A stretch of 64,000 nucleotides of DNA from Limonium bicolor (Eukaryota; Streptophyta; Magnoliopsida; Caryophyllales; Plumbaginaceae). The notes under the pieces are model-generated. The model was not told the origin of the DNA. It made no database searches and saw nothing but the letters and a program-made list of their open reading frames with translations. Of this stretch, positions 11,922 through 22,504 are shown in pieces. Each line of letters starts with the position of its first letter. Within the stretch, counting starts at the first letter, position 1. Made by a program: the position numbers and the translations under genes. The DNA lies in assembly GCA_023374045.1 (NCBI GenBank), contig CM041780.1, positions 166,647,074 to 166,711,073 of the forward strand, written 5' to 3'.

Positions 11922-14900
11922 CCTGGTACCCTGACAGTGCATCTACAGATCATTTCACTCACAATTTTAGCAACCTCAACCTCAACTCTCAACCCTACAC
12001 AGGCACTGAAGAAGTTGCCCTTGGCAATGGTACATCTCTTCCTATCAACTCTCTTGGTTCTGGAACTATCACCTACTCTCATGCAAATTTTCTACTCTCT
12101 CATCTTTTCTATGTTCCCAACATCAACAAAAACCTCATCTCAGTCTCTAAGTTCTGCAATGATAACAATGTGTTTTTCCAGTTTCATTCTAATTATTTTC
12201 TCATTAAGGATCAAGCAACGGGGATCACCCTACTCAGAGGGGGGCTTAAAAATGGGCTCTACTGTCTTCCTGGTGCTGATATGAATGCCACTCCTCCTCC
12301 CAACAGACAACATCTTCTCAACACCACCACTCTCACCAACACTACATGGCACTGTCGTCTCGGTCACCCTTCACCAAAAGTTACTCAAATTGCAATAAAC
12401 AGAAACAATCTTCCTGTTTCTAAGTCTAGCAAATCAAATACATTGTGCTCTAGTTGTGTACAAGGAAAAATGCATGCTCTTCCTTATCATGACAGAAACA
12501 CTACTTATTCTGCACCTTTTGAACTTTTATTTCTTGATGTTTGGGGACCTGCCCCTTTATTAACCCTTAATGGTGGGGGGTACTATCTAAGTATGTTGAT
12601 GCTTTTTCAAAATTCATCTGGCTGTTCATTATTCCTGCGAAATCTTCTGTAACTGATGTTTTCAGCAAGTTTCTAGCCTATATTACCACTCAGTTTCAAG
12701 CTCGGCTTAAATCTGTGCAAACAGATGGGGGTGGGGAATTTCAGCCTCTCACCAAACTCTTACAGACCAAGGGAATCACTCACCGTCTCACCTGTCCTCA
12801 TGCTCACTCCCAAAACGGTAGTGTTGAAATCAGACATAGGAACATTGTGGACAAGGGCCTTGCCCTGTTGGCTCATTCATCTATGCCCTACAAGTACTGG
12901 GGGTCAGCTTTCCAAACTGCCACTTATCTCATCAACCGCACCCCATCCTCTGCTCTCTCCTTCAAATCCCCATATGAAACCCTCTATGGTCATAAACCAG
13001 ACTACTCATTTCTCCGAGTCTTTGGCTGCCTCTGTTGGCCAAACATGCGGCCCTACAACAGGAACAAGCTATCTTTTCGTTCCTTACAGTGTGTATTTAT
13101 TGGCTACAGCCCTTCTCATGCTGGATATCTCTGCCTAGAACCTACTTCTGGCCGTATCTACACCTCACGTGATGTCTTGTTTGATGAACACATTTTCCCC
13201 TTTACCACACTCAACACAAACCTCACCACCTCTATTATCTACCCTGCCCGTACTGCCACTATTCTTCTCCCTCATGCAAATCCAGTTGGCACAGCCACTC
13301 CGTCCTCATCCTCTCCCACAGCCCCACTTCTCTCTACTCCCAGCACACCCTCACCTAGCTATCACACTCCCACACCCTCACCACACAGAACCCCACCTGC
13401 CTCAGGGACACCTCCTCTCCCAATACCCTCATTCTTCCTCAGACTCCACTAGTTCCTCATCCTCTCCTGTTGCTAATCCTGCTCCTGGTCACCCCATGAT
13501 CACCAGAGCCAAGGCCCACGTTGTGCGCCCCTTGATTAGGCAAGATGGCACTATCCCCTGGCCTACAACCCACAACAGTATGCTCTCTATACCCACAGTG
13601 ATTCCTGAGGAACCTACCTACAAAGAGGCTATCAAACACAATGATTGGCGGCAGGCAATGTTGAAGGAATTCACAGCCCTTCAGCACACGAAAACATGGA
13701 CTCTGGTCCCCCCCAAACCCAATACTAATGTCCTGGGAGTGAAATGGGTACTCAAAACCAAGCGACACTCAGATGGCACTCTTGAAAGGCGCAAGGCCAG
13801 ACTCGTGGCCAAGGGGGACAATCAAAAACAGCAGGTATTGATTACACCGATACCTTTAGCCCCGTTATCAAACCCTCTACCATTCGTTTAATCCTCGCCC
13901 TAGCAGTTGCTCAGTCCTGGCCAATTGAGCAAGTTGATATTCAAAATGCTTTCTTACAAGGAGAGATTTCTGAAGAAATTTATGTTACCCAGCCCCCAGG
14001 TTTATTTCACCCACTATTTCCCACACATGTTTGCCGCCTCAATAAATCCCTATATGGCCTAAAACAGGCTCCTCGAGCCTGGTTTTCTAAGCTAAGTGAA
14101 AACCCGTATCACACTCGGTTTATCAGTTCCATCAAGGCTGATCCCTCCTTATTTATCTACCAAAATGGCCCTGAAACTGTTTATGCTCTCATATACGTGG
14201 ATGATATTATCATTACAGGCAATTCTCAATCTCTGGTTACCACATTCATCACCAAATTAGCAACACCTTTCCCGTCAAACCCTTGGGACCCCTGCATTAC
14301 TTTCTTGGGGTTCAAGTCCACCGCACCTCTGCTGGTCTATTTTTGTCTCAACAACAGTATACACAAAATCCTGGCCAATGCCAAACTCCTCAGGAGTCGG
14401 CCTGTTTCTACCCCTCTCAGTTCCACTGCCAATTTATCTGATCCCACCTCTCCCCCGCATCAAGATGTAACGAATTTCAGAAGTATCCTAGGAGCCCTAC
14501 AATACCTCTCCCTCACAAGGCCAGACATAAATTTCAGCGTAACAAACTCTGTCAGTACATGCACACACCGAAAGACATACACTGGAAAGCCTTAAAACGA
14601 GTTTTGAGATACCTCAATGCGACTCAAGCTCTCTGTTTTTTTATTTCTGCTACGTCCCCGTTGCAGCTCTCCGCCTTTGCCGATGCCGATTGGGCCGGTA
14701 ACCATGAAGATCGTCGCTCCACGACTGGTTTCTGTGTGTATCTTGGGTCGAATCTGATCTCTTGGCAGTCGAAGAAGCAGCCCACCGTTGCTCGCTCTAC
14801 AACCGAAGCCGAATATCGATCCATGGCTCATGCTACGTGTGAGATAATCTGGCTTCAACAGCTGCTGGGTGAACTTGGTGTTTGGCTTCGCAGACCCCCA

Positions 14901-15148
14901 ATTTTGTGGTGTGACAATTTGGGGGCCACATACCTCGCAGCAAACCCTATATTCCACTCCCGCGTCAAACACATCGCCCTCGATTTTCATTTTGTGCGCG
15001 AGAGAATCGCAAATCGCTCCCTCACTGTCTCCTTCATTCACACGGCGGATCAAACGGCCGATATCCTGACCAAATCCCTAGCTACCACACGGGGTTCGAG
15101 TTTCTTCGTTCGAAACTTCGTCTTTGCCCGTTTTCGAACGCGGGAGGG
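11909..15148 (+). pseudogene. pol: Copia Pol (protease, integrase, RT, RNase H), several frameshifts
   Basis: Polyprotein that processes, reverse transcribes and integrates the element. In order: an aspartic protease start WYPDSASTDH near 11924, where the catalytic DSGAT is DSAST; a GAG-pre-integrase HHCC zinc finger (WHCRLGHPS, then CSSC) at about 12340-12470; the integrase core with DVWGP at about 12537, DGGGEF at 12724 and the downstream region; the copia-specific GYSPSHAGYLC; RT from about 13700, with AFLQGE, LYGLKQAPRAW and catalytic YVDDIIITG near 14197; RNase H with DADWAG, STTEAEY and KHIALDFHF at 14670-15000. Breaks fall near 12590, 13440, 13840, 14280 and 14560. Several look like one lost base in a homopolymer. 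The last frame runs into the 3' LTR. The altered protease motif and frameshifts mean it is inactive unless the breaks are sequence errors. Confidence 0.9.
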
Positions 15149-15362
15149 TAAAGAGATAACCAGGCCCAGCATAATGGCAGATTACTTATTAAGCCCATTT
15201 ACTTGTAATAAGTCCATTGTTTAATTAAATGTCTCATAGTCCATTACATGTAATGTATATATACTGAACAATGTACAATATACAGGCGTGGGATTCAGTG
15301 CAATATTAGTAAACCCTATTTACATTCTGTAGCAGCCGTCATTCCTTCTATCATTCCTTTTA
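15149..15362 (+). repeat. 3' LTR of the Ale-like copia element
   Basis: Preceded by the purine tract GGGAGGG (15142-15148). Nearly identical to the 5' LTR, with two extra bases (AT) near 15317, one extra A near 15158 and two substitutions. Confidence 0.85.
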
Positions 15363-16995
15363 TCAAGGTACTTAATAAACTTCTTTTAACCACTTTTATG
15401 ATTGCCTTTTAAAACAAAATCTTTAAGTCCCGAATTTAGGTGTGAATGATAAATAATTACGTGGTTATCATGGAAAATGTAGGTATTGATATGTTTGTGA
15501 AAATATTACTGATGAGTTAGTGACCGGACTATTGAGGTTTGTAGTTCTAGAAAAGTTTTCAGTATACAAATTCTTTGATCTGATAACATTCGACCCTCTC
15601 ATGGATGATATCCAATTAAAAAGATGAAAATATACAATTAAAGTAGTATAAATCATTTGTTGCCATGCTGCTTAGTCTTCTTCCGATCAAACTACTCACT
15701 CAAACACTAAATTAGGCTGAACCTGTATTTTTCATGAAAAATCAATAACATCAAATGATAAATTACTAAAAGAGGTCAACATAAACACCTAGCCAATTAA
15801 AAAGGAAGCGAAACTACATATAAATAATCACCATCATGAACTAGAGATCCATCACTAGAGACAATTTAAAATCAGTAGGACAAAAGATGAAAACAAGCGA
15901 GTGTAAGTGAATCAGGTTGAATAAAGGAAGAAGTTGACACGAGAAAGATAGATACGACAAATTTAAGTAGATTTTTTTTTTAGATAATAAACAATGATGA
16001 GAAAAAAGATATACATAAAACGTAGATGTATTGTATATTAACAAGGCAATGATGTTATTGAGATTAATAAATTGGTTGTACATGTACCATATTTGCGACA
16101 TCAATGTAGGTGGAGGGGAAACACAAAACACACTTCTAACATCAGCTGAAAATTAGTTTGTATAGCGGACACATATAACTACAAAATTAAAAGAAAAACG
16201 AATCAACTTTTCCGGTAAAACAATATCAAAATTGTTCTTAAACTAAACTCATACATAGATAGTAAACAAACCAATAATTTTTCAAAAACAAAAATAAAAT
16301 AAAATTATAACAGTTTAAAATAAATAAATAAATAAATAATACAAAAATTATAAAATGTTTTAAAAACACAATTTTTTAAAATATTACATATTTTCAATTA
16401 GATGATTTAAAATTGCACAAAATAATGAAAATGATATTAAATATAATTAATCATTAAATAATTTGATAAAATAAAAAATATAGAAATAATATGAAAAATA
16501 TCCATATAATTCATAGACAAATTTCTATCTATAAAATTATAACAAGGTATAAAGACCGTAAACCATTATATTTTATCTATAAGCTTATGATTATCCATAT
16601 TTTCGTATATATATATATTTGTCAACAATTTTTTGTGATTTATAAATTATGTTATGTTTTATTTAATTTAATTTTTGTTTTTAGATTTTTTTGTCTTCAG
16701 TCACCTTTTTTTAATTATGACATTTTTCAATTTGTATTTTCTATTCTACTAAATATAATTTATATTTAGTTTGTTTTTAAATATTTTTTATTTTACTTAT
16801 TTCTGTGCGTTTTTTAGTTTAGAATTTTTATATTGATGAAATTTTTTTTTCATATTTATATAATTCTAATTATTTGTTTATTATTTTAGGTTTTTTTAAA
16901 TAAAAAAACTTTTAACCATGCATACTCTAGAGATTATTACGGGGTATAAAGTTAGTAATAAAATATTTGAGAATTAGATGAATGGTTATTTTTTA
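15363..16995. other. AT-rich spacer without recognised gene
   Basis: Only short frames without domains. A simple AAAT/AAATA repeat sits at about 16319-16341. Confidence 0.4.
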
Positions 16996-17439
16996 GGGCA
17001 TGTCTTGGCTACAGGTAGATGTAGCCATCCTGCCCGCGTTTTTTTAAACGCCCCCAGTCCTTTTGTTTCAGACTTTTTTCTTTTTTTACCATAAAAACTT
17101 TAAATTGTTGTAACTTTTAATATATAAGTCCAAAATGAAAAAAATTATATCATTGTTCACCTAAATTCAAGCTCTTCAAAACAAGGCCAGTCATGGATAT
17201 ATTTGACAACTTAAAAAAAAAATATTTTTACATGTATGGAGCACAGAACGTAAGAAAACTTGTACAGATGGTCATACAAACCTGTACCAATGTTCACTAA
17301 AACATGTACATCCTCGCATTAAAAACATATAGATAGTCATATAAACATGTACGAATCGTTAAATATGTACATCCTTAGATTAAAACTTGTACATATAAGG
17401 AAGAACACTTGTACAGACGGTCATACAAACATCATTGCT

Positions 17440-17801
17440 GGAAAAAAAGGAACAAACAACGTTTTTATTTGTCTTTTGGAACGTTTTATAACCGTTTTTT
17501 ATGCCGGCGACGCAAATGGTCGAGCCTCTTAAAGAACGTTTTGTAAGCGTTATTTATACATTAATTTAAAAGAACGCTTATCCCTAAAGCGTTTTTTTAA
17601 GTGGGTAAGGCGGCGGGAATCTACGAGGCATAAAGAACGCTTTCACCTTGAAGCGTTCTTTATGTCCGACTATAAAAAACGCTTGTTTATTATAAGCGTT
17701 CTTTATGAATATTTATAAAAAACGCTTATCAATATAAGCGTTCTTTATGTCATTTGGCGCGAGAGTATAAGAAACGCTTATACATATAAGCGTTTCTTAT
17801 A
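17440..17801. repeat. Left subterminal hairpin array of the CACTA element
   Basis: About six units of roughly 30 bp of the form AAAGAACGCTT-n-AAGCGTTCTTTA, each an imperfect palindrome with a different centre. They are probable transposase-binding repeats by analogy with En/Spm subterminal regions. Confidence 0.75.
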
Positions 17802-18372
17802 TGGTCCTTTTTTATATATTTTTATTTTTTATACAATTTATTACCCTGCGCATAACACAAAATTAAAATCACAAAATCATTCAAAACCTGTACTTGTATT
17901 GAATATACCATATCAACCAAACTAGTGAATTTTAATTAATAGATCAACATCAGTACTTTGTTTGCAATATAGCGCACATACGCTTAAGTGTAGTATCAAT
18001 CAACTACAACATTTGTAACTATAGCTAGTTAACCAAAATACTAAAAATGGTTCAAGTACTTCGATCATAACATGTACAATACAACCATTTGAAAAAAGAA
18101 AAGATATATAGATCATGACTCATGACTTCTTCTGATCAATTTAGTGCTTTCAAACACATGTGTGCGCCCTCTCCTTATTGACAAATTTCAGATCGATCGG
18201 CTTGTGAATAAGTATTGAGAAGAAATCAACAAGCTGCACAACAGAATTATAAAAGCGATTAAGTGCACCATTTAAACTTATCCAAACATGCGCAAATAAT
18301 TAAAATCACCAATTCAAACACAAAAGTACTTATAATACGTACCTGAGAAGAAATTTTCAATTCGCTAAGACA

Positions 18373-19992
18373 GTTGTTACCTCTGTTGAAGATGAAAGTA
18401 CCGACGATCATGATGATTCTTCTACTGATACAAAAGAGACAGAAGATGAAAATATGGTACAAAAGAGACAGAGGCAGATACAGATGAAAGGATGAATGAA
18501 AACTCAGAAATAGAGAGGTTGAAGAAATTGGCTAAATAGTTAAGTGAGGCTTCCACGAAGTAGAGTCCGGTGGCGATTAACGAATTACCGGCATACTTCA
18601 TGACCTTGAATGAAGAAAACAGTTTTCTAGAGTAGTTGTATCAGAAGGATAAGAGGAACCTTAGTCGATTATATGGTGGCATGGGGGACTATATGAAGAT
18701 AAAGTGGTACCAGATCGCCCGGTTGATGAGTTTCATGACTTATGGATGGAAACGGAGGTGGAGAAGGTAGACACTTCTCCATCTTCAGTTTGGATTGGAT
18801 TCGCATCTTCTTTCAGTTTTGAACATCGATAGGTCGGAGAATCTTCAAACACTTGGACATGAATGTCTGTAGATTGCATGCAGTCAATTGGAATACTAGC
18901 CACACATTGTTGATGTGGGTGCATCATACCTTTTAAAAAAACTAGATGAAAAACTCTTGGCAATTAAAAAGATTGAGAGATTCCCCCTAAGTATGATTCC
19001 CCCTGAGTTTGCATGTTAAGCGACTTTAACAAATGATAGCAATAAGTGATAGTTTTTATGCACAATAAGTGACAGCTTTTATGTTATAATGTAACCTTAG
19101 TAGATAACTTTCTACTATGGTTATAGTATAACATAAAAGCTGTCACTTATTGTGCATAAAAGCAGTCACTTATTGCTATCAAGAAACAAATGATAGCAAT
19201 AAGTGACAGCTTCTATGCACAATAAATGACAGCTTTTATGGTATACTATAACCATAGTAGAAAGTTATCTACTAAGGTTACAGTATAACATAAAAGCAGT
19301 CACTTATTGCATAAAAACTGTCACTTATTGCTATCATTTGTTAAAGTCGCTTAACATGCAAACTCAGGGGGAATCATACTTAGGGGGAATCTCTCAATCT
19401 TTTTAATTGCCAAGGGACCTTCATCTAGTTTTTTTAAAAGATACGATGCACCCCACATCAACAGTGTGACTAGTATTCCAAATGACTACATGCAATCTAC
19501 AGACAGTCATGTCCTAACGTTTAAAGATTTCTCAGACCTATCGATGTTCAAAACTGAAAGAAGATCCAATCGAAACTGAAGATGGAGAAGTGCCTAGCTT
19601 CTCCATCTCCATCTCCATCCATAAGACATGAAACTCATCAACCGGGAGATGTGGTACCACTTTATCTTCATATAATCCCCCATGCCACCATATAATTGAC
19701 TAAGTTTCCTCTTATTCTCCTGATACCACTATTCTAGAAAACCGTTTTCTTCATTCAAGGTTATGAAGTATGCCGGTAATTCGTTAATCGCCACCGGACT
19801 CTACTTCGTGGCAGCCTCACTTAACTATTTAGCCAACTTCTTCAACCTCTCTGTTTCTGAGTTCTCATTCATCCTTTCATTTGTATCTGCCTCTGTCTCT
19901 TTTGTACCATGTTTTTCTTCTTCTGTCTCTTTTGTATCAGTAGAAGAATCATCATGATCGTTGATACTTTCATCTTCAACAGAGGCAGCAAC
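18373..19992. repeat. 1.6-kb near-perfect palindrome
   Basis: Arms of about 805 bp (18373-19180 and 19190-19992) pair around a loop near 19181-19190. The outer parts carry a degenerate coding-like sequence. The inner parts carry four alternating copies of an ATAAGTGACAGCTTTTATG-type motif and its inverse. Arm identity looks to be around 90 percent by eye. A transcript would fold into one long hairpin. Confidence 0.8.
19585..19992 (-). pseudogene. Degenerate protein-coding relic in the palindrome, unknown family
   Basis: Read on the minus strand from 19992, a frame stays open through an acidic, Glu/Asp/Thr-rich stretch (for example VEDESINDHDDSSTDTKE) into ERLKKLAK. It continues, past three in-frame TAG stops, through SPVAINELPAYF and LYGGMGDYMKIKWY. 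The left arm at 18373-18760 encodes the same phrases on the plus strand with the same three TAGs but with additional frame changes. I do not recognise the family. It could be a captured host gene piece or a lost CACTA accessory protein. The stops and lack of a start make it non-functional. Confidence 0.45.
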
Positions 19993-20729
19993 CGTCTACA
20001 TCGGCCAAATTCGTCTGACTTTTTATCCGATTTTCTCTGTGATGTTTCAGTGTTGTCCAGTTCTGATTGCTCGGTCTACTGAAGCTTCTACAGCATACAT
20101 ACTAGTCAGAGGTGATTAAAGGAATAGAAAAGGAGAGAAGAAAGGTCGTGAAGGAAAATAAAGTTGGTGGGCCGTCCGAGTTCAATTTTTTTTATTATAG
20201 GTTGATGACGATCGAAGGTCATAGGCGCTAACCAAAAAATGTAAAGGGATACTAAAATAATAACTACAAGAAATTAAGAAGCTGTAAGTAGCGCTAGAGG
20301 TCTCTAATATGGCCAATGATGGTCATATAGATTTCCAAAACATTAGAGGGTTAATTGGAATGCCTAGCTTGACCGGATAACAAATCTGAGAAGAATGTGA
20401 AGGAACTTAAAAGTTTTTGATGTTGGTATTGGTAGAAACGTAGATAAACTTCTGGGTGGATGTTAAGGTAAAAGCAATATGAGGAAGGGGAATCTGTCAG
20501 GCAAGCTGCCGTAATGCTATGTCTTTGTAACTAATTAATACATCCTATAGTCATCTAATATTTGCACCCTAGGTTATACTATAATATAATATATAGCATT
20601 AATTAATACACCATATAATCATCTAACCAAATTAATTTCGCCATATATACTATATTTGTATGCATGCCGAAACGCATTATATTACACATTAATTCCCAAG
20701 TCCATTAATTGTACCAGCAAGTAAAAATT

Positions 20730-21080
20730 AGCACATATATACTACAACAAGCGCGCCTGATTAACAACAATCAGCACATATATAGTTATAAAAACCAGCG
20801 CGCAAGTCCGTTGGTTTACATGCAAAGTTATTCCCAAACATACGTACACACTTTATTCACGCCGTTAATCGATCCCAAACAAACAGATAAACAGAGTATA
20901 TATGTTCCCGATTAACAAGTTTGGTTTGCAAGCACATATAGGTTAACAACAAATGCGCGCGCCACAGTTTGTTTGCATGCAAAATTATTCCCAAACAATA
21001 CACACACAATATATTTCACGCCTTAATCCCAAACAAACAGAGCATGTATATTTTTCCTGATTAAGAAGTTCGGTTTGCAA
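20730..21080. repeat. Two-copy imperfect tandem repeat inside the CACTA element
   Basis: Units of about 150-180 bp, each with GCGCGC, ATTCCCAAACA, CCCAAACAAACAGA and GATTAANAAGTTYGGTTTGCA in the same order. Confidence 0.6.
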
Positions 21081-21611
21081 AATTACCTCATCAGCACAAG
21101 AATAGAGCCGACAGATCTAGCGCGCATGTATGTTGTTCCTTTCGCTACTTGGGGCCGGTTGTAATCCAGACGCCGCCGTGCGTGCGACAGGGTCTGTTCC
21201 CTGTTCGTGCGATTTGCAAAATCAAAATTAATTACTGAAGAGTATATATATGAAACTAAAGGATCGATAGGCATATATGTGTTCGCAGCTCAATAATATT
21301 ACCGATAGCGAGAGAGCTCGAGGCGCCGACGATTGATATCGACGCATGCATCAACAGTTTGGCCGCCGGGTTGCAGAGAAATGTTAGAAGCTAGTGAAGA
21401 TGGCGAGCGCATATAGAAGAAAGGGGAAGAGAAGAGGCGTGCCGCGGCGGAATTGAAATGAAATTTAATTTGGGATGGTTTGGATTGAGATCTAGCTTAG
21501 CGTGTTTACAGAGAGCGTTTACAGAGAGTGGTAGGGGAACAGTCGCGATTTGATTGATGAGAAGAAGACGGGCGGGAGGGCGAAAAGATCTGAGTGTATT
21601 ATAATTTAGGT

Positions 21612-21835
21612 AACATAAAAAGCGCTTCACTTAAGAAGCGTTTTTATGCTAGCATAAAGAACGCTTCTTAAGTGAAGCGTTTTTTATGTTATCGCGCCTA
21701 AACACATAAAAAAACGCTTCATTTCTGAAGCGTTTTTTATACATGTCTCTTTAAAGAACGCTTTGTAGCAAAGCGTTATTTTTGACTTTGGGCTTGATAA
21801 CAAAAACAACGCTTTGTAAACAAAGCGGTTGTTAA
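21612..21835. repeat. Right subterminal hairpin array of the CACTA element
   Basis: Five units mirroring the left array, with stems such as AACGCTTCA/TGAAGCGTT and AACGCTTTG/CAAAGCGTT. Confidence 0.75.
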
Positions 21836-22504
21836 GATGTCCGGCCTATGATAAAAAAATGATTTACAATATAACCGTTGTTAAAGGGCGTTGTTTATTC
21901 TTTTTTTTTTCAGCAGTGCATGTACATATGACCATACAAACATGTACAGATGTTCATTAAAGAACATGTACATTCTCACATTTGAACATGTACATCGTCA
22001 CATTAAAACATGTAATTCTCACATTAAAATATGTACATACATCCTCACATTAAAATATCATGGTATACATGTAAAAATAATTTTTTAAAAAAGTTGTCAA
22101 AACATATCCGTGACTGGTCTTGTTTTGAAGAGCTCGAATTTAGATGAACAATGATATAATATTTTTTTCATTTTGGACTTATATATTAAAAGTTACAACA
22201 ATTTAAAATTGTTGTGATAAAGAATTTTTTTTTTTAAAAAAAAGAAAGTACAGAGCGGTCAATGTTGCACGCTCCCCTCCCCTCCCCTCTCATTTCTTTT
22301 ATTTTTATTTGATTAAAATACCCACCTGTAGCCATCCTAGCTACATTCACTTGTAGGCAAGAATTTGCCTATTTTTTAATGGAAAAGAAATTTTAAAGGT
22401 AGTTTATAATAAATTACAAAATAGTAAGGGTATTTAATTTCCCTAACATTAATATATATATATATTAGCCATGTCTAACAAACTCTAAGGGGTTGTTCTC
22501 CTAG

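Larger units (their letters stand above)
10669..15362 (+). mobile_element. Ty1/copia retrotransposon, Ale/Retrofit-like, degenerate
   Basis: A 4.7-kb element with two near-identical LTRs of about 211 and 214 bp and the copia order gag, protease, integrase, reverse transcriptase, RNase H. The small LTRs, the overall size and the Gag N-terminus (FVKLTTDNYPIWKIQVEPYL) suit the Ale/Retrofit lineage. The LTRs differ by about two substitutions and two short indels, so insertion looks recent. Even so, the coding region has at least five frameshifts. No convincing 5-bp TSD is visible and the LTRs start TAAAGAGATA instead of TG. Confidence 0.9.
17433..21918. mobile_element. Non-autonomous CACTA (En/Spm-type) transposon
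   Basis: Ends are CATTGCTGGAAAAAAAGG on the left and, reading in from the right, CACTGCTGAAAAAAAAAA. They are flanked by a 3-bp duplication CAT at 17430-17432 and 21919-21921, the target size of CACTA elements. The left end has CATTG where CACTG is expected, a single C-to-T change. Arrays of hairpin-forming AACGCTT...AAGCGTT units lie just inside both ends. The 4.5-kb body has no TNPA- or TNPD-like transposase that I can recognise. It carries a large palindrome (18373-19992) and a two-copy tandem repeat. It sits inside the Mutator-like copy and is therefore younger. Confidence 0.85.
16996..22369. mobile_element. Mutator-like element, copy 1, interrupted by a CACTA element
   Basis: Flanked by the identical 9-bp duplication TATTTTTTA at 16987-16995 and 22370-22378, the target size of the Mutator superfamily. 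The ends are inverted: GGGCATGTCTTGGCTACA on the left, and GGCAAATTCTTGCCTACA reading in from the right. Both are followed by ATGTAGCYA-type repeats and a shared subterminal block of about 130 bp around CAAGCTCTTCAAAACAAG. Inside this are short tandem ACATGTACATNCTCACATTA units. Removing the nested 17433-21918 element leaves about 885 bp without coding capacity. Sister copies are at 30148-30772 and 61763-63804. It is non-autonomous, so transposase would have to come from elsewhere. Confidence 0.85.
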
